From: an uncultured Verrucomicrobia subdivision 3 bacterium
GTDB taxonomy: Bacteria; Verrucomicrobiota; Verrucomicrobiia; Limisphaerales; UBA11358
DNA length: 64,000 nucleotides
Assembly (NCBI GenBank): GCA_903878805.1
Contig: CAIRJF010000035.1
Location: forward strand, 62,001-126,000
Reading direction: 5' to 3'
The notes under the pieces were generated by a model. It was not told the origin of the DNA. It saw only the letters and a program-made list of their open reading frames with translations, and did no database searches. A program made the position numbers and the translations under genes. This document shows, in pieces, positions 35,094 through 43,322 of this stretch (positions are counted from its first letter, which is position 1; every line of letters begins with the position of its first letter).

Positions 35094-35124
35094 GACGAGG
35101 GTTCGATTCCCTTCACCCGCTCCA
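35094..35124 (+). repeat. attR core, duplicated tRNA-Gly 3' end
   Basis: This is a perfect 31-bp copy of 14,331-14,361. It holds only the T arm and 3' acceptor half with CCA, so it is not a tRNA gene. It marks the right end of the element. The next 170 bases hold no clear gene; a 23-codon frame after AAGGTG at about 35,177 is too short to judge. Confidence 0.9.
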
Positions 35125-35295
35125 ATCTTCATAATTCCCAATAAAACAAAGGTTTTAGAGGGTTTTCGCTTCTCCAAAAGGTGAAAATGAATAACAAACG
35201 AATAACACGCACGCTTTCGGTTTATTTGTTTTTAGTGGTTGTTTTGGTCGCTTTTTAATTCCGAGCATTGGACAGCTTTTGTCCGGCCTCGTCGG

Positions 35296-35463
35296 CTAAA
35301 CTTCCCCCATGAATGCGCCCTTCACGCGCCGGCGCGCTTCCAGTGCCATGCGGATGATGGCCTCCATGTCCTTGTCGGTGATTTCCATCTCCGGGTCGGG
35401 GAACAGCAGCTTGATCATGCCGCTCACGGTTTTCAGGACTGCCCAGACAAAATATTTTTTCAT
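35296..35463 (-). CDS. small conserved-looking protein (55 residues)
   Basis: The short gene starts at ATG 35,463 with MKKYFVWAVLKTVSGMIKLL, has an acidic middle (DPEMEITDKDMEAI) and ends in a basic helix (MALEARRRVKGAFMGEV). It is only six bases after the stop of the preceding gene on the same strand, forming a three-gene cluster. No function is recognised. The N-terminal 20 residues may associate with the membrane. Confidence 0.5.
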   Translation of the reverse strand: MKKYFVWAVLKTVSGMIKLLFPDPEMEITDKDMEAIIRMALEARRRVKGAFMGEV

Positions 35464-35469
35464 GATGCT

Positions 35470-35703
35470 TCAGACGGTGGCGGGATTTTCCGCCGCAAAT
35501 TTTTTCCGGCGTTCCGCCAGTGCGTCGGCCATTTCGATGGTCGTGCGCTTGTTGAGTTGATAACCGGCCAACAAAGCCGTGAAAATGCCAAAAAGAATTC
35601 CGACCACGATGCCGCCGCACACGCGATAACCTTGGATGGCATCCGCGTGTCCGGCAGCTTGGTGCGGCAACATGGCGATGCCGGCGAGCGCCGTGAAAAT
35701 CAA
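35470..35703 (-). CDS. small membrane protein
   Basis: The 77-residue protein from TTG 35,703 (or ATG 35,673) has a hydrophobic segment GIVVGILFGIFTALLAGYQL and a charged C-terminus (ALAERRKKFAAENPATV). It overlaps the stop of the upstream DUF2007-like gene, consistent with coupling. No function is recognised. Confidence 0.55.
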   Translation of the reverse strand: MIFTALAGIAMLPHQAAGHADAIQGYRVCGGIVVGILFGIFTALLAGYQLNKRTTIEMADALAERRKKFAAENPATV

Positions 35704-35909
35704 AGCTCATCTTCCCGTTCGGCGTAGAAGAGCTGGAAGGCGCGGTCATAGTCCGTTTCCGGCACGAAAACATTGGCGGGGCGGCTCAAGTCGCCGTCGT
35801 CCGGCAGGGTGGTGTCCACGAAATTTTGCGTGGCGGCGATGCCGTGCTTTTCCAGCATCATCACGAGCATTTCGGCGTTGACGAACGGGCCGGTGTAAAA
35901 AAGTTTCAC
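35700..35909 (-). CDS. DUF2007-like small protein
   Basis: The 69-residue protein starts at GTG 35,909 with KLFYTGPFVNAEMLVMMLEKHGI, the pattern of DUF2007 (putative signal-transducing, ferredoxin-like fold) proteins, followed by VFVPETDYDRAFQLFYAERE. It is the first of three small overlapping genes. The role is unknown. Confidence 0.65.
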   Translation of the reverse strand: MKLFYTGPFVNAEMLVMMLEKHGIAATQNFVDTTLPDDGDLSRPANVFVPETDYDRAFQLFYAEREDEL

Positions 35910-36022
35910 GCGCGTTGGCGGGCTTGAACGATTGACGCAATATGGCCGAGGCGCACGGCGGTGACGATGAAATTTTCCCCGCTTGTCGAATTTATTTTGC
36001 GTGGTAGCTTGGATTCATCTGC

Positions 36023-37027
36023 ATGAGCGACCGACCGTTAAAAATGGTGACCTGTCCGGGCTGCGACGCGAAGACGTTCATCCCCGGCGATTTGCCGCCG
36101 CTCGCCTCTGAGCCGTGTAAAAAATGCGGCCACGCCATCATGATGCCGATGATGCTGCGGCAGTTCGAGCTACGCAGCAAAATCGCGTCCGGCGGGATGG
36201 GCGTGGTTTATCGCGCGTGGGACACGACGCTCGAACGGCTCGTAGCCGTCAAGCTGATGAAGAAGGAGCTACTCGACGAGCCGAAGATGCTCGAAAGTTT
36301 TTACCTCGAAGCCCGCGCCTGCGCGAAGCTGAATCATACGAACATCATTCACATCTATACTTTTGACGAATGGGAAGGCGAACGGTATCTCGTGATGGAA
36401 ATTGCGGATCAGGGCAGCCTCGACGCGCGCATTGAAAAACTGCATTTGCTGCCGGAGTTGCAAGTTCTCGATGTCGGCATCAAAATCGCGTCGGCGTTGG
36501 ACATGGCGTTGAAATACGATCTGCTGCACTGCGACATCAAGCCGGGAAATATTCTATTCAACGCCGACCACGAGCCGAAGCTGGTGGATTTTGGCTTGGC
36601 GCGCAAAACGGATGCGGAAGCCGAGGGAACTGAATTCACGCGCGGCACGCCGTATTATGTCGCGCCGGAAAAAATCAAGCACGAGCCGGAAACTTTTTTG
36701 TCCGATATGTATTCGCTCGGCGCGACGCTCTATCACGCCATCACCGGTCATGTGCCGTTCGACGCGCCGACGGTGGAGGAAGTGGTCATAGCGCAGGTGC
36801 AGACGCCGCTCACACCGGCGAACGCGGTCGTGCCGGAAATTTCCCAGCTCACCAGCGACGCGCTGGGGCAGTCACTGGCCAAGAATCCGAGCGAACGGTT
36901 TTTGAGCTACGATGAATTCATCATGGCGCTGACCCGCGCCCGCAGCGAACTGCTCGTCAGCCAGTATTCCGCGCCCGAGCAAACCCAGCAGCCCAAGCGC
37001 ATGACCAGTTGGTGGAAGCGCAAATAA
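36023..37027 (+). CDS. Ser/Thr protein kinase with N-terminal zinc ribbon
   Basis: The 334-residue protein has a zinc ribbon (C11-x2-C14, C32-x2-C35) followed by an eukaryotic-like kinase domain: glycine loop SGGMGVVYRAWD (residues 56-67), VAVK with K77, catalytic loop HCDIKPGNILF, DFGLARKT and an APE-like YYVAPEKIK. The C-terminal 30 residues are a basic tail with no membrane helix, so it is cytoplasmic. The HRD arginine is replaced by Cys (HCD), so activation-loop control may differ. An intrinsic terminator follows directly. Confidence 0.92.
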   Translation: MSDRPLKMVTCPGCDAKTFIPGDLPPLASEPCKKCGHAIMMPMMLRQFELRSKIASGGMGVVYRAWDTTLERLVAVKLMKKELLDEPKMLESFYLEARACAKLNHTNIIHIYTFDEWEGERYLVMEIADQGSLDARIEKLHLLPELQVLDVGIKIASALDMALKYDLLHCDIKPGNILFNADHEPKLVDFGLARKTDAEAEGTEFTRGTPYYVAPEKIKHEPETFLSDMYSLGATLYHAITGHVPFDAPTVEEVVIAQVQTPLTPANAVVPEISQLTSDALGQSLAKNPSERFLSYDEFIMALTRARSELLVSQYSAPEQTQQPKRMTSWWKRK

Positions 37028-37029
37028 AA

Positions 37030-37053
37030 AAGGCGGACGTTGCCGTCCGCCTT
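37030..37053. terminator. bidirectional hairpin terminator after the kinase gene
   Basis: AAGGCGGAC (37,030-37,038) and GTCCGCCTT (37,045-37,053) form a perfect 9-bp stem. The kinase gene ends just before it and the opposite-strand gene ends at 37,071. A-rich and T-containing flanks suit termination on either strand. Confidence 0.75.
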
Positions 37054-37070
37054 CGTTGAAATCGGGTTTT

Positions 37071-37427
37071 TTATTCGGCCTTCTTCTTGTGCTCGTGGAG
37101 CGTGGTGGCGTTGAGTTTTTCGCCATCTTTCTTGAAGTTGCCCGCGACGACATCACCCACGGCGAAATCTGCCAGAGTCGCCGGCTTGCCATCCTTGGTG
37201 ATTTTGGTGGTGGAGGTGACATTGAACGTCTTCGTGCCGACGGTCACGGTCATCGCCGTGGTGTCAACCGCTACGATTTTACCGTGAAATTGGTTGTGTT
37301 TCTTGCCGGTGGCGGGCAGGTTGAAAGCTGGGGCGTTGGTGGAGGTTGAATCTTCCGCGCGAACAGCGGACGGAACGGCAATCAAAGCCGCGGCGGCAAT
37401 AGTCAATAGTGCGATACTTTTTTTCAT
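37071..37427 (-). CDS. small secreted OB-like protein (DUF5666-type)
   Basis: The 118-residue product has a signal peptide (MKKSIALLTIAAAALIAVPSAVRA) and then a beta-rich domain of about 65 residues (FHGKIVAVDTTAMTVTVGTKTF, TKITKDGKPATLADFAVGD) like DUF5666 periplasmic proteins. The C-terminus is His/Lys-rich (TLHEHKKKAE). The start ATG is at 37,427. The role is unknown; the domain type often occurs in metal- or envelope-related proteins. Confidence 0.78.
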   Translation of the reverse strand: MKKSIALLTIAAAALIAVPSAVRAEDSTSTNAPAFNLPATGKKHNQFHGKIVAVDTTAMTVTVGTKTFNVTSTTKITKDGKPATLADFAVGDVVAGNFKKDGEKLNATTLHEHKKKAE

Positions 37428-37497
37428 AATTAATGGTTGTGGTTTAAACTGTCAGGGCAACAGACTGAACAAGCGGGCAAAAAGTTTCAAGAATCTT

Positions 37498-38010
37498 TCA
37501 CCAAGCGCCCTCGGCTAGCAGCTCCGTGATGTTCTGCGCCAGGTTTGCCGCCAGCAGCGGCGCGGCCTGCCGCTCGGAACTTGCAAAATCGGGGCCGACA
37601 TTCACGAGCGTGTGGCCTTTCACATCGCGGTCAAACACCACTTTGCCCGAGGCGCGTTCGCGGACAGTGACGTGCGCGACCACCTCCACGCGATAATTTT
37701 GCATGGTCGAGGAATCGGCGTTCAAGTTGCCCAGCCCGACGCGGTTGTATTTGGTGATGACGCCGCTGACCGTGAGGTCGCCCGGCTCACTGGTCGCCAG
37801 CCGGTAAGTTCCGTCGGCTTGAAATTTTTCGCGCAAAGCCTGCGTCACGTCGTCGCCGAGACGCGGCTGGAGGGTCTGATTATTGAACGGCTGCACCGCC
37901 ACGGTCTTCTCACCGGCCACATCGCCGTTGACGGAGCCTAGGTGATAACCGGCGCAACCGGATAAAAAAATCGCCGCGAGAACGGGAAGAAATAATTTCA
38001 ACGCGCGCAT
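37498..38010 (-). CDS. lptE: LptE-like LPS assembly lipoprotein
   Basis: The 170-residue lipoprotein (lipobox LSGC at residues 16-19) matches LptE, the outer-membrane partner of LptD. It has the family pattern CAGYHLG...KTVAVQPFNNQTLQPRLGDDVTQAL and later GVITKYNR and VVFDRDVKG. LptE helps insert lipopolysaccharide. It follows the BamD-like gene by 6 bases on the same strand, so the two envelope-assembly genes form an operon. No lptD is nearby. Confidence 0.85.
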   Translation of the reverse strand: MRALKLFLPVLAAIFLSGCAGYHLGSVNGDVAGEKTVAVQPFNNQTLQPRLGDDVTQALREKFQADGTYRLATSEPGDLTVSGVITKYNRVGLGNLNADSSTMQNYRVEVVAHVTVRERASGKVVFDRDVKGHTLVNVGPDFASSERQAAPLLAANLAQNITELLAEGAW

Positions 38011-38016
38011 GGCGGG

Positions 38017-39006
38017 TTACTTTTGTGAGATGGCCGACAGCTTCAGTTTCAAAAACTCGATGCGCTGGCGGGCCGACGCGGCGAGCGGCGAATTGGCGTC
38101 GAGCTGCAGCACGTCGTTGTAATAAATGACCGCGCCGGCCCACTTGTGGCTGGACTCGTAAAATTGGGCGATCTCGAAACTGCCGCGCACCTGTTCGGCC
38201 TTGAGCCGGACGATGGCGGCTTGGGCGGTGGGCACGCGGGCATCGTCGGGATAGACAACTATGAAGTCCGTGTAGGCGGCGATGGCCTGGGCGGCCGCGC
38301 TCTGGTCGTATTCGGCGGTGTCAGCCTGTTTTTGCCACGCGACCCCGGCGCGATACATGGCATCAGCGGCGACGAGCGGCTGATTATTGTAGCGGTCGGC
38401 GGCGACGTTATAGGCGCCCACGGCATCGGGGTAACTTTTTTGTTTTTCACGCGCCGCGCCGACATTCAACTGCGCGTGCGGGGCAACTTCGCTGTAAGGC
38501 CCGTTGGCGACAATTTTTTCATAAAGCTTCGCCGTCTCGTCCATCGAGGAATAAAGCGGAATCGTGTTCCACAGCTTGAACCATTCGCCGTTCAAAAAAC
38601 GCCCGGCAATGGCGAACTGGCGCCACAAAACCTGATTGTATTCCGCGCTCTTGGGATACTTCTCGATGATGCGCTGGTAGGCGTTGAAGGCGGCCTCGTC
38701 CTTGCCGTCCGCCTCGAGACAGCGGCCAATGAGATACTCCGCGCGCGGCGCATAATCCGAAAACGGCCACACGCGCACCACGCGCCGCGCCGCGTGCAGC
38801 GTGGTGGAATAATTTTTTGCAGCGAACGCGTCTTCCGCCACTTGCAACTGGTCTTTTGCGCGGGTGCGCTGCCATTTGCCGGTCTCACCGTAGGGTTCGT
38901 AATACCAGCCCTCGCCCGGCACATAGACGAGGGGCGCAGGCGAACGCAGCGGCAGCAACACCACGGCGGCAATCAGCAAAAACCAGAAACCAGACCGGCG
39001 ATTCAT
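38017..39006 (-). CDS. BamD-like outer membrane assembly TPR protein
   Basis: The 329-residue protein has a signal peptide (MNRRSGFWFLLIAAVVLLPLRSPA) and TPR repeats in BamD/YfiO order: AEDAFAAKNYSTTLHAARRVV, APRAEYLIGRCLEADGK, AAQAIAAYTDFIVVYPDD and AQFYESSHKWAGAVIYYNDVL. There is no lipobox Cys at the signal end, so it may be soluble in the periplasm. It is longer than E. coli BamD, with a central insert around residues 110-200. It is upstream of the lptE-like gene in one operon. Confidence 0.82.
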   Translation of the reverse strand: MNRRSGFWFLLIAAVVLLPLRSPAPLVYVPGEGWYYEPYGETGKWQRTRAKDQLQVAEDAFAAKNYSTTLHAARRVVRVWPFSDYAPRAEYLIGRCLEADGKDEAAFNAYQRIIEKYPKSAEYNQVLWRQFAIAGRFLNGEWFKLWNTIPLYSSMDETAKLYEKIVANGPYSEVAPHAQLNVGAAREKQKSYPDAVGAYNVAADRYNNQPLVAADAMYRAGVAWQKQADTAEYDQSAAAQAIAAYTDFIVVYPDDARVPTAQAAIVRLKAEQVRGSFEIAQFYESSHKWAGAVIYYNDVLQLDANSPLAASARQRIEFLKLKLSAISQK

Positions 39007-39049
39007 TGGCGGGAACGGTAGCGGCCAGTTTTCCTCAAGTCAAAACCAT

Positions 39050-39553
39050 TCAGCCCCGGTAAATAATCAGCACGCCGTAGTCCGTCATGACTTTTTGCGC
39101 GCCCACGTCAAAATGGTCGTAGGTGATGGGATGCACGCCGATAAGGTTGGTCTCGGTGATTTCGTGCAGCGCCATGGAAACTTTTTCATCAAATTTGTCG
39201 TGGCCGGACTCGATGCAGGCCGCGCGGCGGATGGTCAGGATGCGCAATTTTTTTCCCGCGCCTTTCTGGACGACTTCCAACGGTGGCCTGGGCTTGTCAA
39301 TCAGCGATTCGCCGGGCTTGTCGCGCACCGGCACTTTCAAATGCAGCGGCGCTTTCGCGGCGGCGGACAACGCCACCGGACTCGCGGTCATCGGCGGCGG
39401 CGTGACCACCGGCAACGAACCCGTGGTGACTTTGCCGCTCGACGGAATGGTGATGTGCTCGCCGCAGGAAGGGCAGTCAATCTCCGACCCGACGCCGGAT
39501 TGATCCACCGCCATTTCCTGGTCGCAGTTCGGACAGTTGAAGACGATGTCCAT
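39050..39553 (-). CDS. zinc-ribbon protein of unknown function
   Basis: The 167-residue protein begins with a zinc ribbon (FNCPNCDQEMAVDQSG, IDCPSCGEHITIP; four Cys at residues about 8, 11, 28 and 31), followed by a Pro/Ala linker and a C-terminal domain of about 90 residues (LRILTIRRAACIESGHDKFDE, NLIGVHPITYDHFDVG). The N-terminal ribbon resembles that of other verrucomicrobial regulatory proteins. No enzyme motif is seen. It is alone on its strand, upstream of the BamD-like gene by 44 bases. Confidence 0.75.
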   Translation of the reverse strand: MDIVFNCPNCDQEMAVDQSGVGSEIDCPSCGEHITIPSSGKVTTGSLPVVTPPPMTASPVALSAAAKAPLHLKVPVRDKPGESLIDKPRPPLEVVQKGAGKKLRILTIRRAACIESGHDKFDEKVSMALHEITETNLIGVHPITYDHFDVGAQKVMTDYGVLIIYRG

Positions 39554-39735
39554 AATTTTTAGCAGGATTTATTTTTGCCAGCCTAAATCCGCGCCGCCAC
39601 TCTAACCAGAAAAAAATCAATCCATTTTCCGCGCGCCGCTCGCCGGAACGCCGCCGCCGGTTTTAAGCGTTGAATTGAAACCTCAATTCAATACGCTATG
39701 GCTGTTTTAAATTTGAAATCAAAAAACTTTTGCTG

Positions 39736-40680
39736 ATGAAAAAGAAACAACTTACTTCCGTCGTCACCGGCGCTGCCGGTTTTCTTGGCTCGCACCTGAC
39801 CGACTTGCTCCTTTCGCGCGGCCACAAAGTCATCGGCCTCGATAATTTTGTCACCGGCAGCGCGGACAACATCGCGCACCTTGGCGGCAATAAAAATTTC
39901 AAATTCATTCAGCAGGACGTCACCGAATTTATTTTTCTCGAAGGCGCGGTGGATTACGTTTGGCATTTCGCCTCGCCCGCCAGCCCGATTGATTATTTGC
40001 AGATTCCGATTCAGACGATGAAAGTCGGCTCGCTCGGCACGCACAAAGCGCTCGGCCTCGCGAAAAACAAAGGCGCGCGTTTTCTCGTTGCCTCCACTTC
40101 CGAAATTTACGGCGACCCGCATGTGCATCCGCAGACCGAAGAATACTGGGGCAACGTCAGCACCATCGGCCCGCGCGGCTGCTACGACGAAGCCAAACGT
40201 TTTGCCGAAGCGCTGACCATGGCTTACCACCGCGAGCACAAAGTCGAGACGCGCATCGTCCGCATCTTCAATACCTACGGACCGCGCATGCGCATCAACG
40301 ACGGTCGCGTCGTTCCCGCGTTCGTCAGTCAGGCCATCACCAATAAGCCCATCACCATTTTCGGCAAAGGCACCCAGACGCGCAGTTTTTGTTACTACGC
40401 CGATTTGATCGAAGGCATTTATCGCCTCATGATGAGTGATTACGATTTGCCCGTGAACATCGGCAACCCGACCGAGATGACCATGCTCCAGTTCGCCGAG
40501 CAAATCATCAAAGCGACGAAATCAAAAAGCAAAATCGTCTTCAAACCGTTGCCGCAGGACGATCCGAAGCAACGCAAGCCCGACATCACCAAGGCAAAAA
40601 AAATCCTGAAGTGGGAACCGAAAGTGAAACTTGCCGATGGCCTGACGGATACGATCGCTTATTTCCGCACGAAAGTTTGA
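39736..40680 (+). CDS. NAD-dependent epimerase/dehydratase, UDP-glucuronate decarboxylase-like
   Basis: The 314-residue extended short-chain dehydrogenase has the nucleotide motif [11 protein letters not shown] (residues about 9-19), [39 protein letters not shown] and the catalytic YDEAK, all characteristic of UDP-glucuronic acid decarboxylases (UDP-xylose synthase). It would make UDP-xylose for surface glycans. ATG 39,736 is preferred to TTG 39,730. Length is normal for a soluble decarboxylase. A hairpin follows the stop. Confidence 0.92.
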   Translation: MKKKQLTSVVTGAAGFLGSHLTDLLLSRGHKVIGLDNFVTGSADNIAHLGGNKNFKFIQQDVTEFIFLEGAVDYVWHFASPASPIDYLQIPIQTMKVGSLGTHKALGLAKNKGARFLVASTSEIYGDPHVHPQTEEYWGNVSTIGPRGCYDEAKRFAEALTMAYHREHKVETRIVRIFNTYGPRMRINDGRVVPAFVSQAITNKPITIFGKGTQTRSFCYYADLIEGIYRLMMSDYDLPVNIGNPTEMTMLQFAEQIIKATKSKSKIVFKPLPQDDPKQRKPDITKAKKILKWEPKVKLADGLTDTIAYFRTKV

Positions 40681-40696
40681 GCGGCGCACAGAATGT

Positions 40697-40736
40697 CCGG
40701 GCGTGAAGCCTTTCCTCGCATGAAAGGCGAGCCCGG
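40697..40736 (+). terminator. two-part hairpin after the decarboxylase gene
   Basis: Outer arms CCGGGC (40,697-40,702) and GCCCGG (40,731-40,736) enclose inner arms GCCTTTC (40,708-40,714) and GAAAGGC (40,722-40,728). There is no strong U-tract. It probably ends the preceding transcript before the ars operon. Confidence 0.5.
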
Positions 40737-40818
40737 CAACGTTTCGCCATTTTGTTCATGCCCGCCGCTGGCAAAAGCCTAGCAGAAATTTACTTGCGCG
40801 CCGCAATGCTTTATGGAA

Positions 40819-40848
40819 TTGTTATTTCGTTATTTGGCAAAATATAAA
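40819..40848 (+). promoter_or_regulatory. candidate promoter of the ars operon
   Basis: TTGTTA (40,819-40,824) and TATAAA (40,843-40,848) are spaced by 18 bases. The -10 box ends two bases before the ATG at 40,850, so transcription should start within the first codons; the in-frame ATG at 40,862 may then be the true, leaderless start. The AT-rich -10 area is also where ArsR would bind. Confidence 0.5.
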
Positions 40849-40849
40849 T

Positions 40850-41212
40850 ATGCGCGAGTTCATGGCCATCACCAAGGCGTTGTCCGACCCGAACCGGGTG
40901 CGGGTGCTGCTGGCTTTGCGACGCGGTGAACTGTGTGTCTGCCAGATCACAGAATTGTTCGGTCTGGCGCCATCCACCATTTCAAAACATCTCTCCGTCC
41001 TCAATCGCGCCGGGTTGATTCTTTCCCGCAAGTCAGAGCGCTGGGTTTACTACCGTTTGCCCGACAAGTCTGCTCCCGTTGTCGTGCGCGAAGCGTTTGA
41101 TTGGGCGAAAAAATCGTTGGGCAAATCGGCCGAAGCCGAAGCTGACGCCAAACGGCTGGACAAAATTTTAAAAATGGATTTGAAGGAAATCTGCCGTCGG
41201 CAATGCCGTTAG
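40850..41212 (+). CDS. arsR: ArsR-family arsenical repressor
   Basis: The 120-residue winged-helix protein has the ArsR pattern ALSDPNRVRVLLALRRGELCVCQITEL with Cys ligands in ELCVC (DNA-recognition helix region) and a HTH LAPSTISKHLSVLNRAGLI. The CVC pair suits binding of As(III), which would release the repressor from DNA. ATG 40,862 is an alternative start (see the promoter entry). It is 6 bases before acr3 and heads the arsenic operon. Confidence 0.92.
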   Translation: MREFMAITKALSDPNRVRVLLALRRGELCVCQITELFGLAPSTISKHLSVLNRAGLILSRKSERWVYYRLPDKSAPVVVREAFDWAKKSLGKSAEAEADAKRLDKILKMDLKEICRRQCR

Positions 41213-41218
41213 AAAATC

Positions 41219-42295
41219 ATGAGCAACGCGCCCGATTCGCCTAAACGCCTCGCTTTCTTCGAGCGTTATCTGACGCTCTGGGTTTTCCTGTGCATGATTG
41301 TGGGCATTGTAATCGGAAAGTTTCTACCCGATTTTACGGCGACGTTAAGCAAAATGGAATTTGGCCAAGGCTCGCAGGTGAACATTCCCATCGGCGTCCT
41401 ATTATGGCTCATGATTTACCCGATGATGCTCAAGGTGGACTTCGGCGCGATTGGCGGCATCGCGCGCAAACCCAAGGGATTGATGGTGACGTTGTTCGTA
41501 AATTGGTTGATTAAGCCGTTCAGCATGGCGTTGCTTGCCTGGATTTTCATGCAGCATGTTTTCGCGGCATGGATTGATCCGGAGACGGCGAAGAATTACA
41601 CCGCCGGTCTCATCATTCTTGCGGCAGCCCCTTGCACGGCAATGGTGTTTGTGTGGTCGTATCTGACGGATGGCGACCCTGCCTACACACTCGTTCAAGT
41701 CGCGGTGAACGACCTCATCATGCTCGTGGCTTTCGCGCCGATTGTGATGTTTCTCTGCGGTGTGGCAAATGTTATTGTGCCTCCCAAAGTCCTCTTCACA
41801 TCCGTCGTCGTTTTCATCGTGATTCCGCTTGCGGCTGGCTGGTTCACACGCAAAGCACTGCTTAAAACACGCGGCAAGGATTGGTTTGAAAAAAAGTTTT
41901 TGCCAAAATTTCATCCGGTCATGATTGGCGCGCTCTTGTTGACGCTCGTGCTGATTTTTGCGTTCCAATCGAAAAACCTTACCGCCCGCTGGCTCGCCGT
42001 GCTACTGCTGGCCGTGCCAATTGTCATTCAAGTCTATTTCAACTCCGGCCTGACTTATCTGCTCATGCGGCGGTTTCGCGTGGAGCACAATGTCGCCGCG
42101 CCCGGCGCGCTCATCGGTGCGAGCAATTTTTTTGAACTGGCCGTGGCCGTCGCCATCACGCTGTTTGGCGCGGATTCTCCGGCGGCGCTCGCCACCGTCG
42201 TCGGGGTATTGGTGGAAGTGCCGGTCATGTTGTCCGTTTGCAATATGTGTAACCGGTCACGCGGTTGGTATAATCAAAAATGCGCCATTGCGTGA
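41219..42295 (+). CDS. acr3: ACR3-family arsenite efflux permease
   Basis: The 358-residue membrane protein has ten predicted helices and ACR3 motifs: LTLWVFLCMIVGIVIGKFLPD at the N-terminus, LLWLMIYPMMLKVDFG, IILAAAPCTAMVFVWSYLT with the conserved Cys, and VAVAITLFGADSPAALATVVGVLVEVPVML (listed by its parts) near the C-terminus. It exports arsenite across the inner membrane. Only six bases separate it from arsR. The length and motifs show no damage. Confidence 0.95.
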   Translation: MSNAPDSPKRLAFFERYLTLWVFLCMIVGIVIGKFLPDFTATLSKMEFGQGSQVNIPIGVLLWLMIYPMMLKVDFGAIGGIARKPKGLMVTLFVNWLIKPFSMALLAWIFMQHVFAAWIDPETAKNYTAGLIILAAAPCTAMVFVWSYLTDGDPAYTLVQVAVNDLIMLVAFAPIVMFLCGVANVIVPPKVLFTSVVVFIVIPLAAGWFTRKALLKTRGKDWFEKKFLPKFHPVMIGALLLTLVLIFAFQSKNLTARWLAVLLLAVPIVIQVYFNSGLTYLLMRRFRVEHNVAAPGALIGASNFFELAVAVAITLFGADSPAALATVVGVLVEVPVMLSVCNMCNRSRGWYNQKCAIA

Positions 42296-42310
42296 TCGCG
42301 CCTGACACTT

Positions 42311-42826
42311 ATGAAACTCTCTGAATTGAAAAGCAGTCTTAACCAACAGCCCAACGCGAATGTCCGTTTTCATTTGCCGAACGGAGATTTTGTTCCAGTT
42401 CATGCGCACGTCACCGAAGTGGCGCGGATTGACAAAAGATTTGTGGATTGCGGCGGCACATTGCGAAACGATTCCTTGTGCCGTTTGCAAACGTGGTTTG
42501 CCGACGATGTCGATCACCGGCTTACGGCAGATAAATTGTTGAAGATTCTGGAAAAGGCGAAATCATTTCTTGGGTCGGACGATCTTGAAGTGGATGTCGA
42601 ACACGAAGTCGGTTTCATCAGCCAGTTTCCGCTCGAATCCGTCGAAGTTTTGCCGGACGAAATTATCCTTCATCTGACCAAACGCCACACGGCTTGTCTG
42701 GCGATGGACAAATGTTTGCCCGCCGCCAAACCCGCGCCGGAATTCAGTCCGTTGAAATTTAATTTCCGCGAGCCGTCGTCAGACTGTTGCACACAAACTA
42801 AACCAGCCGACCAAATCAAATCATGA
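42311..42826 (+). CDS. DUF6428-like protein of arsenic operons
   Basis: The 171-residue soluble protein starts [20 protein letters not shown] and contains a beta-rich core ([40 protein letters not shown]) seen in DUF6428 proteins encoded in ars operons. The C-terminus has a CC pair (SSDCCTQTK) that could bind arsenic. It starts 16 bases after acr3 and overlaps arsC by 4 bases. The function is unknown; the location supports an arsenic role. Confidence 0.78.
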   Translation: MKLSELKSSLNQQPNANVRFHLPNGDFVPVHAHVTEVARIDKRFVDCGGTLRNDSLCRLQTWFADDVDHRLTADKLLKILEKAKSFLGSDDLEVDVEHEVGFISQFPLESVEVLPDEIILHLTKRHTACLAMDKCLPAAKPAPEFSPLKFNFREPSSDCCTQTKPADQIKS

Positions 42827-43266
42827 AAAAGAAAAAAATCCTATTCGTTTGCATCCACAACAGCGCGCGCAGCCAGATGGCCGAGGCGTTTTTGAACCAA
42901 ATCTGCGGCGAAGAATTTGAAGCGCAAAGCGCGGGCATTGAACCGGGGAAATTAAATCCCATCGTGGTCGAGGCGATGCAGGAAGTCGGCTTGGACATTT
43001 CCGGCAACCAAACCAAGGCGGTTTTTGATTTCATCAAGTCCGGCCAACTATTTTCTCACGTCATCACGGTTTGCGACGAGGCGAGCGCGGAGCGCTGCCC
43101 GATTTTTCCCGGTGTTACCAAACGGCTGCATTGGGGTTTCACCGACCCGTCGAGCTTCACCGGCACGCACGAGGAAAAACTGGCGAAGACGCGCACAGTC
43201 CGCGACACCATCAAGCAGCAGATTGAAAAATGGTGCGCAGAAGTTTGCTGCCCAACCGCCGCCTGA
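42823..43266 (+). CDS. arsC: arsenate reductase, low-molecular-weight phosphatase type
   Basis: The 147-residue protein has the LMW-PTP loop CIHNSARSQ (C10, R16) and later Cys residues [11 protein letters not shown] used for intramolecular disulfide transfer in the thioredoxin-coupled class. It reduces arsenate to arsenite for export by ACR3. The extra CC near the C-terminus (AEVCCPTAA) is unusual. It is the last gene of the ars operon, its start overlapping the DUF6428-like gene. Confidence 0.93.
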   Translation: MKKKKILFVCIHNSARSQMAEAFLNQICGEEFEAQSAGIEPGKLNPIVVEAMQEVGLDISGNQTKAVFDFIKSGQLFSHVITVCDEASAERCPIFPGVTKRLHWGFTDPSSFTGTHEEKLAKTRTVRDTIKQQIEKWCAEVCCPTAA

Positions 43267-43322
43267 AATGAAGAGTTAGAGTTGCGGCAATTCCTCAAGT
43301 CGGCAATCATCGCGGGGTTGCA

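Larger units (their letters stand above)
14331..35124. mobile_element. integrative element in tRNA-Gly with glycan-use cargo
   Basis: The element is bounded by a perfect 31-bp direct repeat of the tRNA-Gly 3' end (14,331-14,361 and 35,094-35,124). A tyrosine integrase (33,965-34,999) lies next to the right end and an Xis-like HTH gene next to the left. The left 2.6 kb carries plasmid-like functions in decay (ParA stub, MobF relaxase stub, small coupled genes). The middle 14 kb carries a polysaccharide-use cluster. The right end has a second, degenerate integrase and a nucleotidyltransferase pair. No replication or type IV secretion genes are present, so it would need helper functions for conjugative transfer. 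Confidence 0.88.

Noticed and set aside
35094-35124. A second tRNA-Gly gene at the right end of the element
   Set aside because: Only the T arm and 3' acceptor half are present; there is no D arm or anticodon arm, so it is an att repeat.
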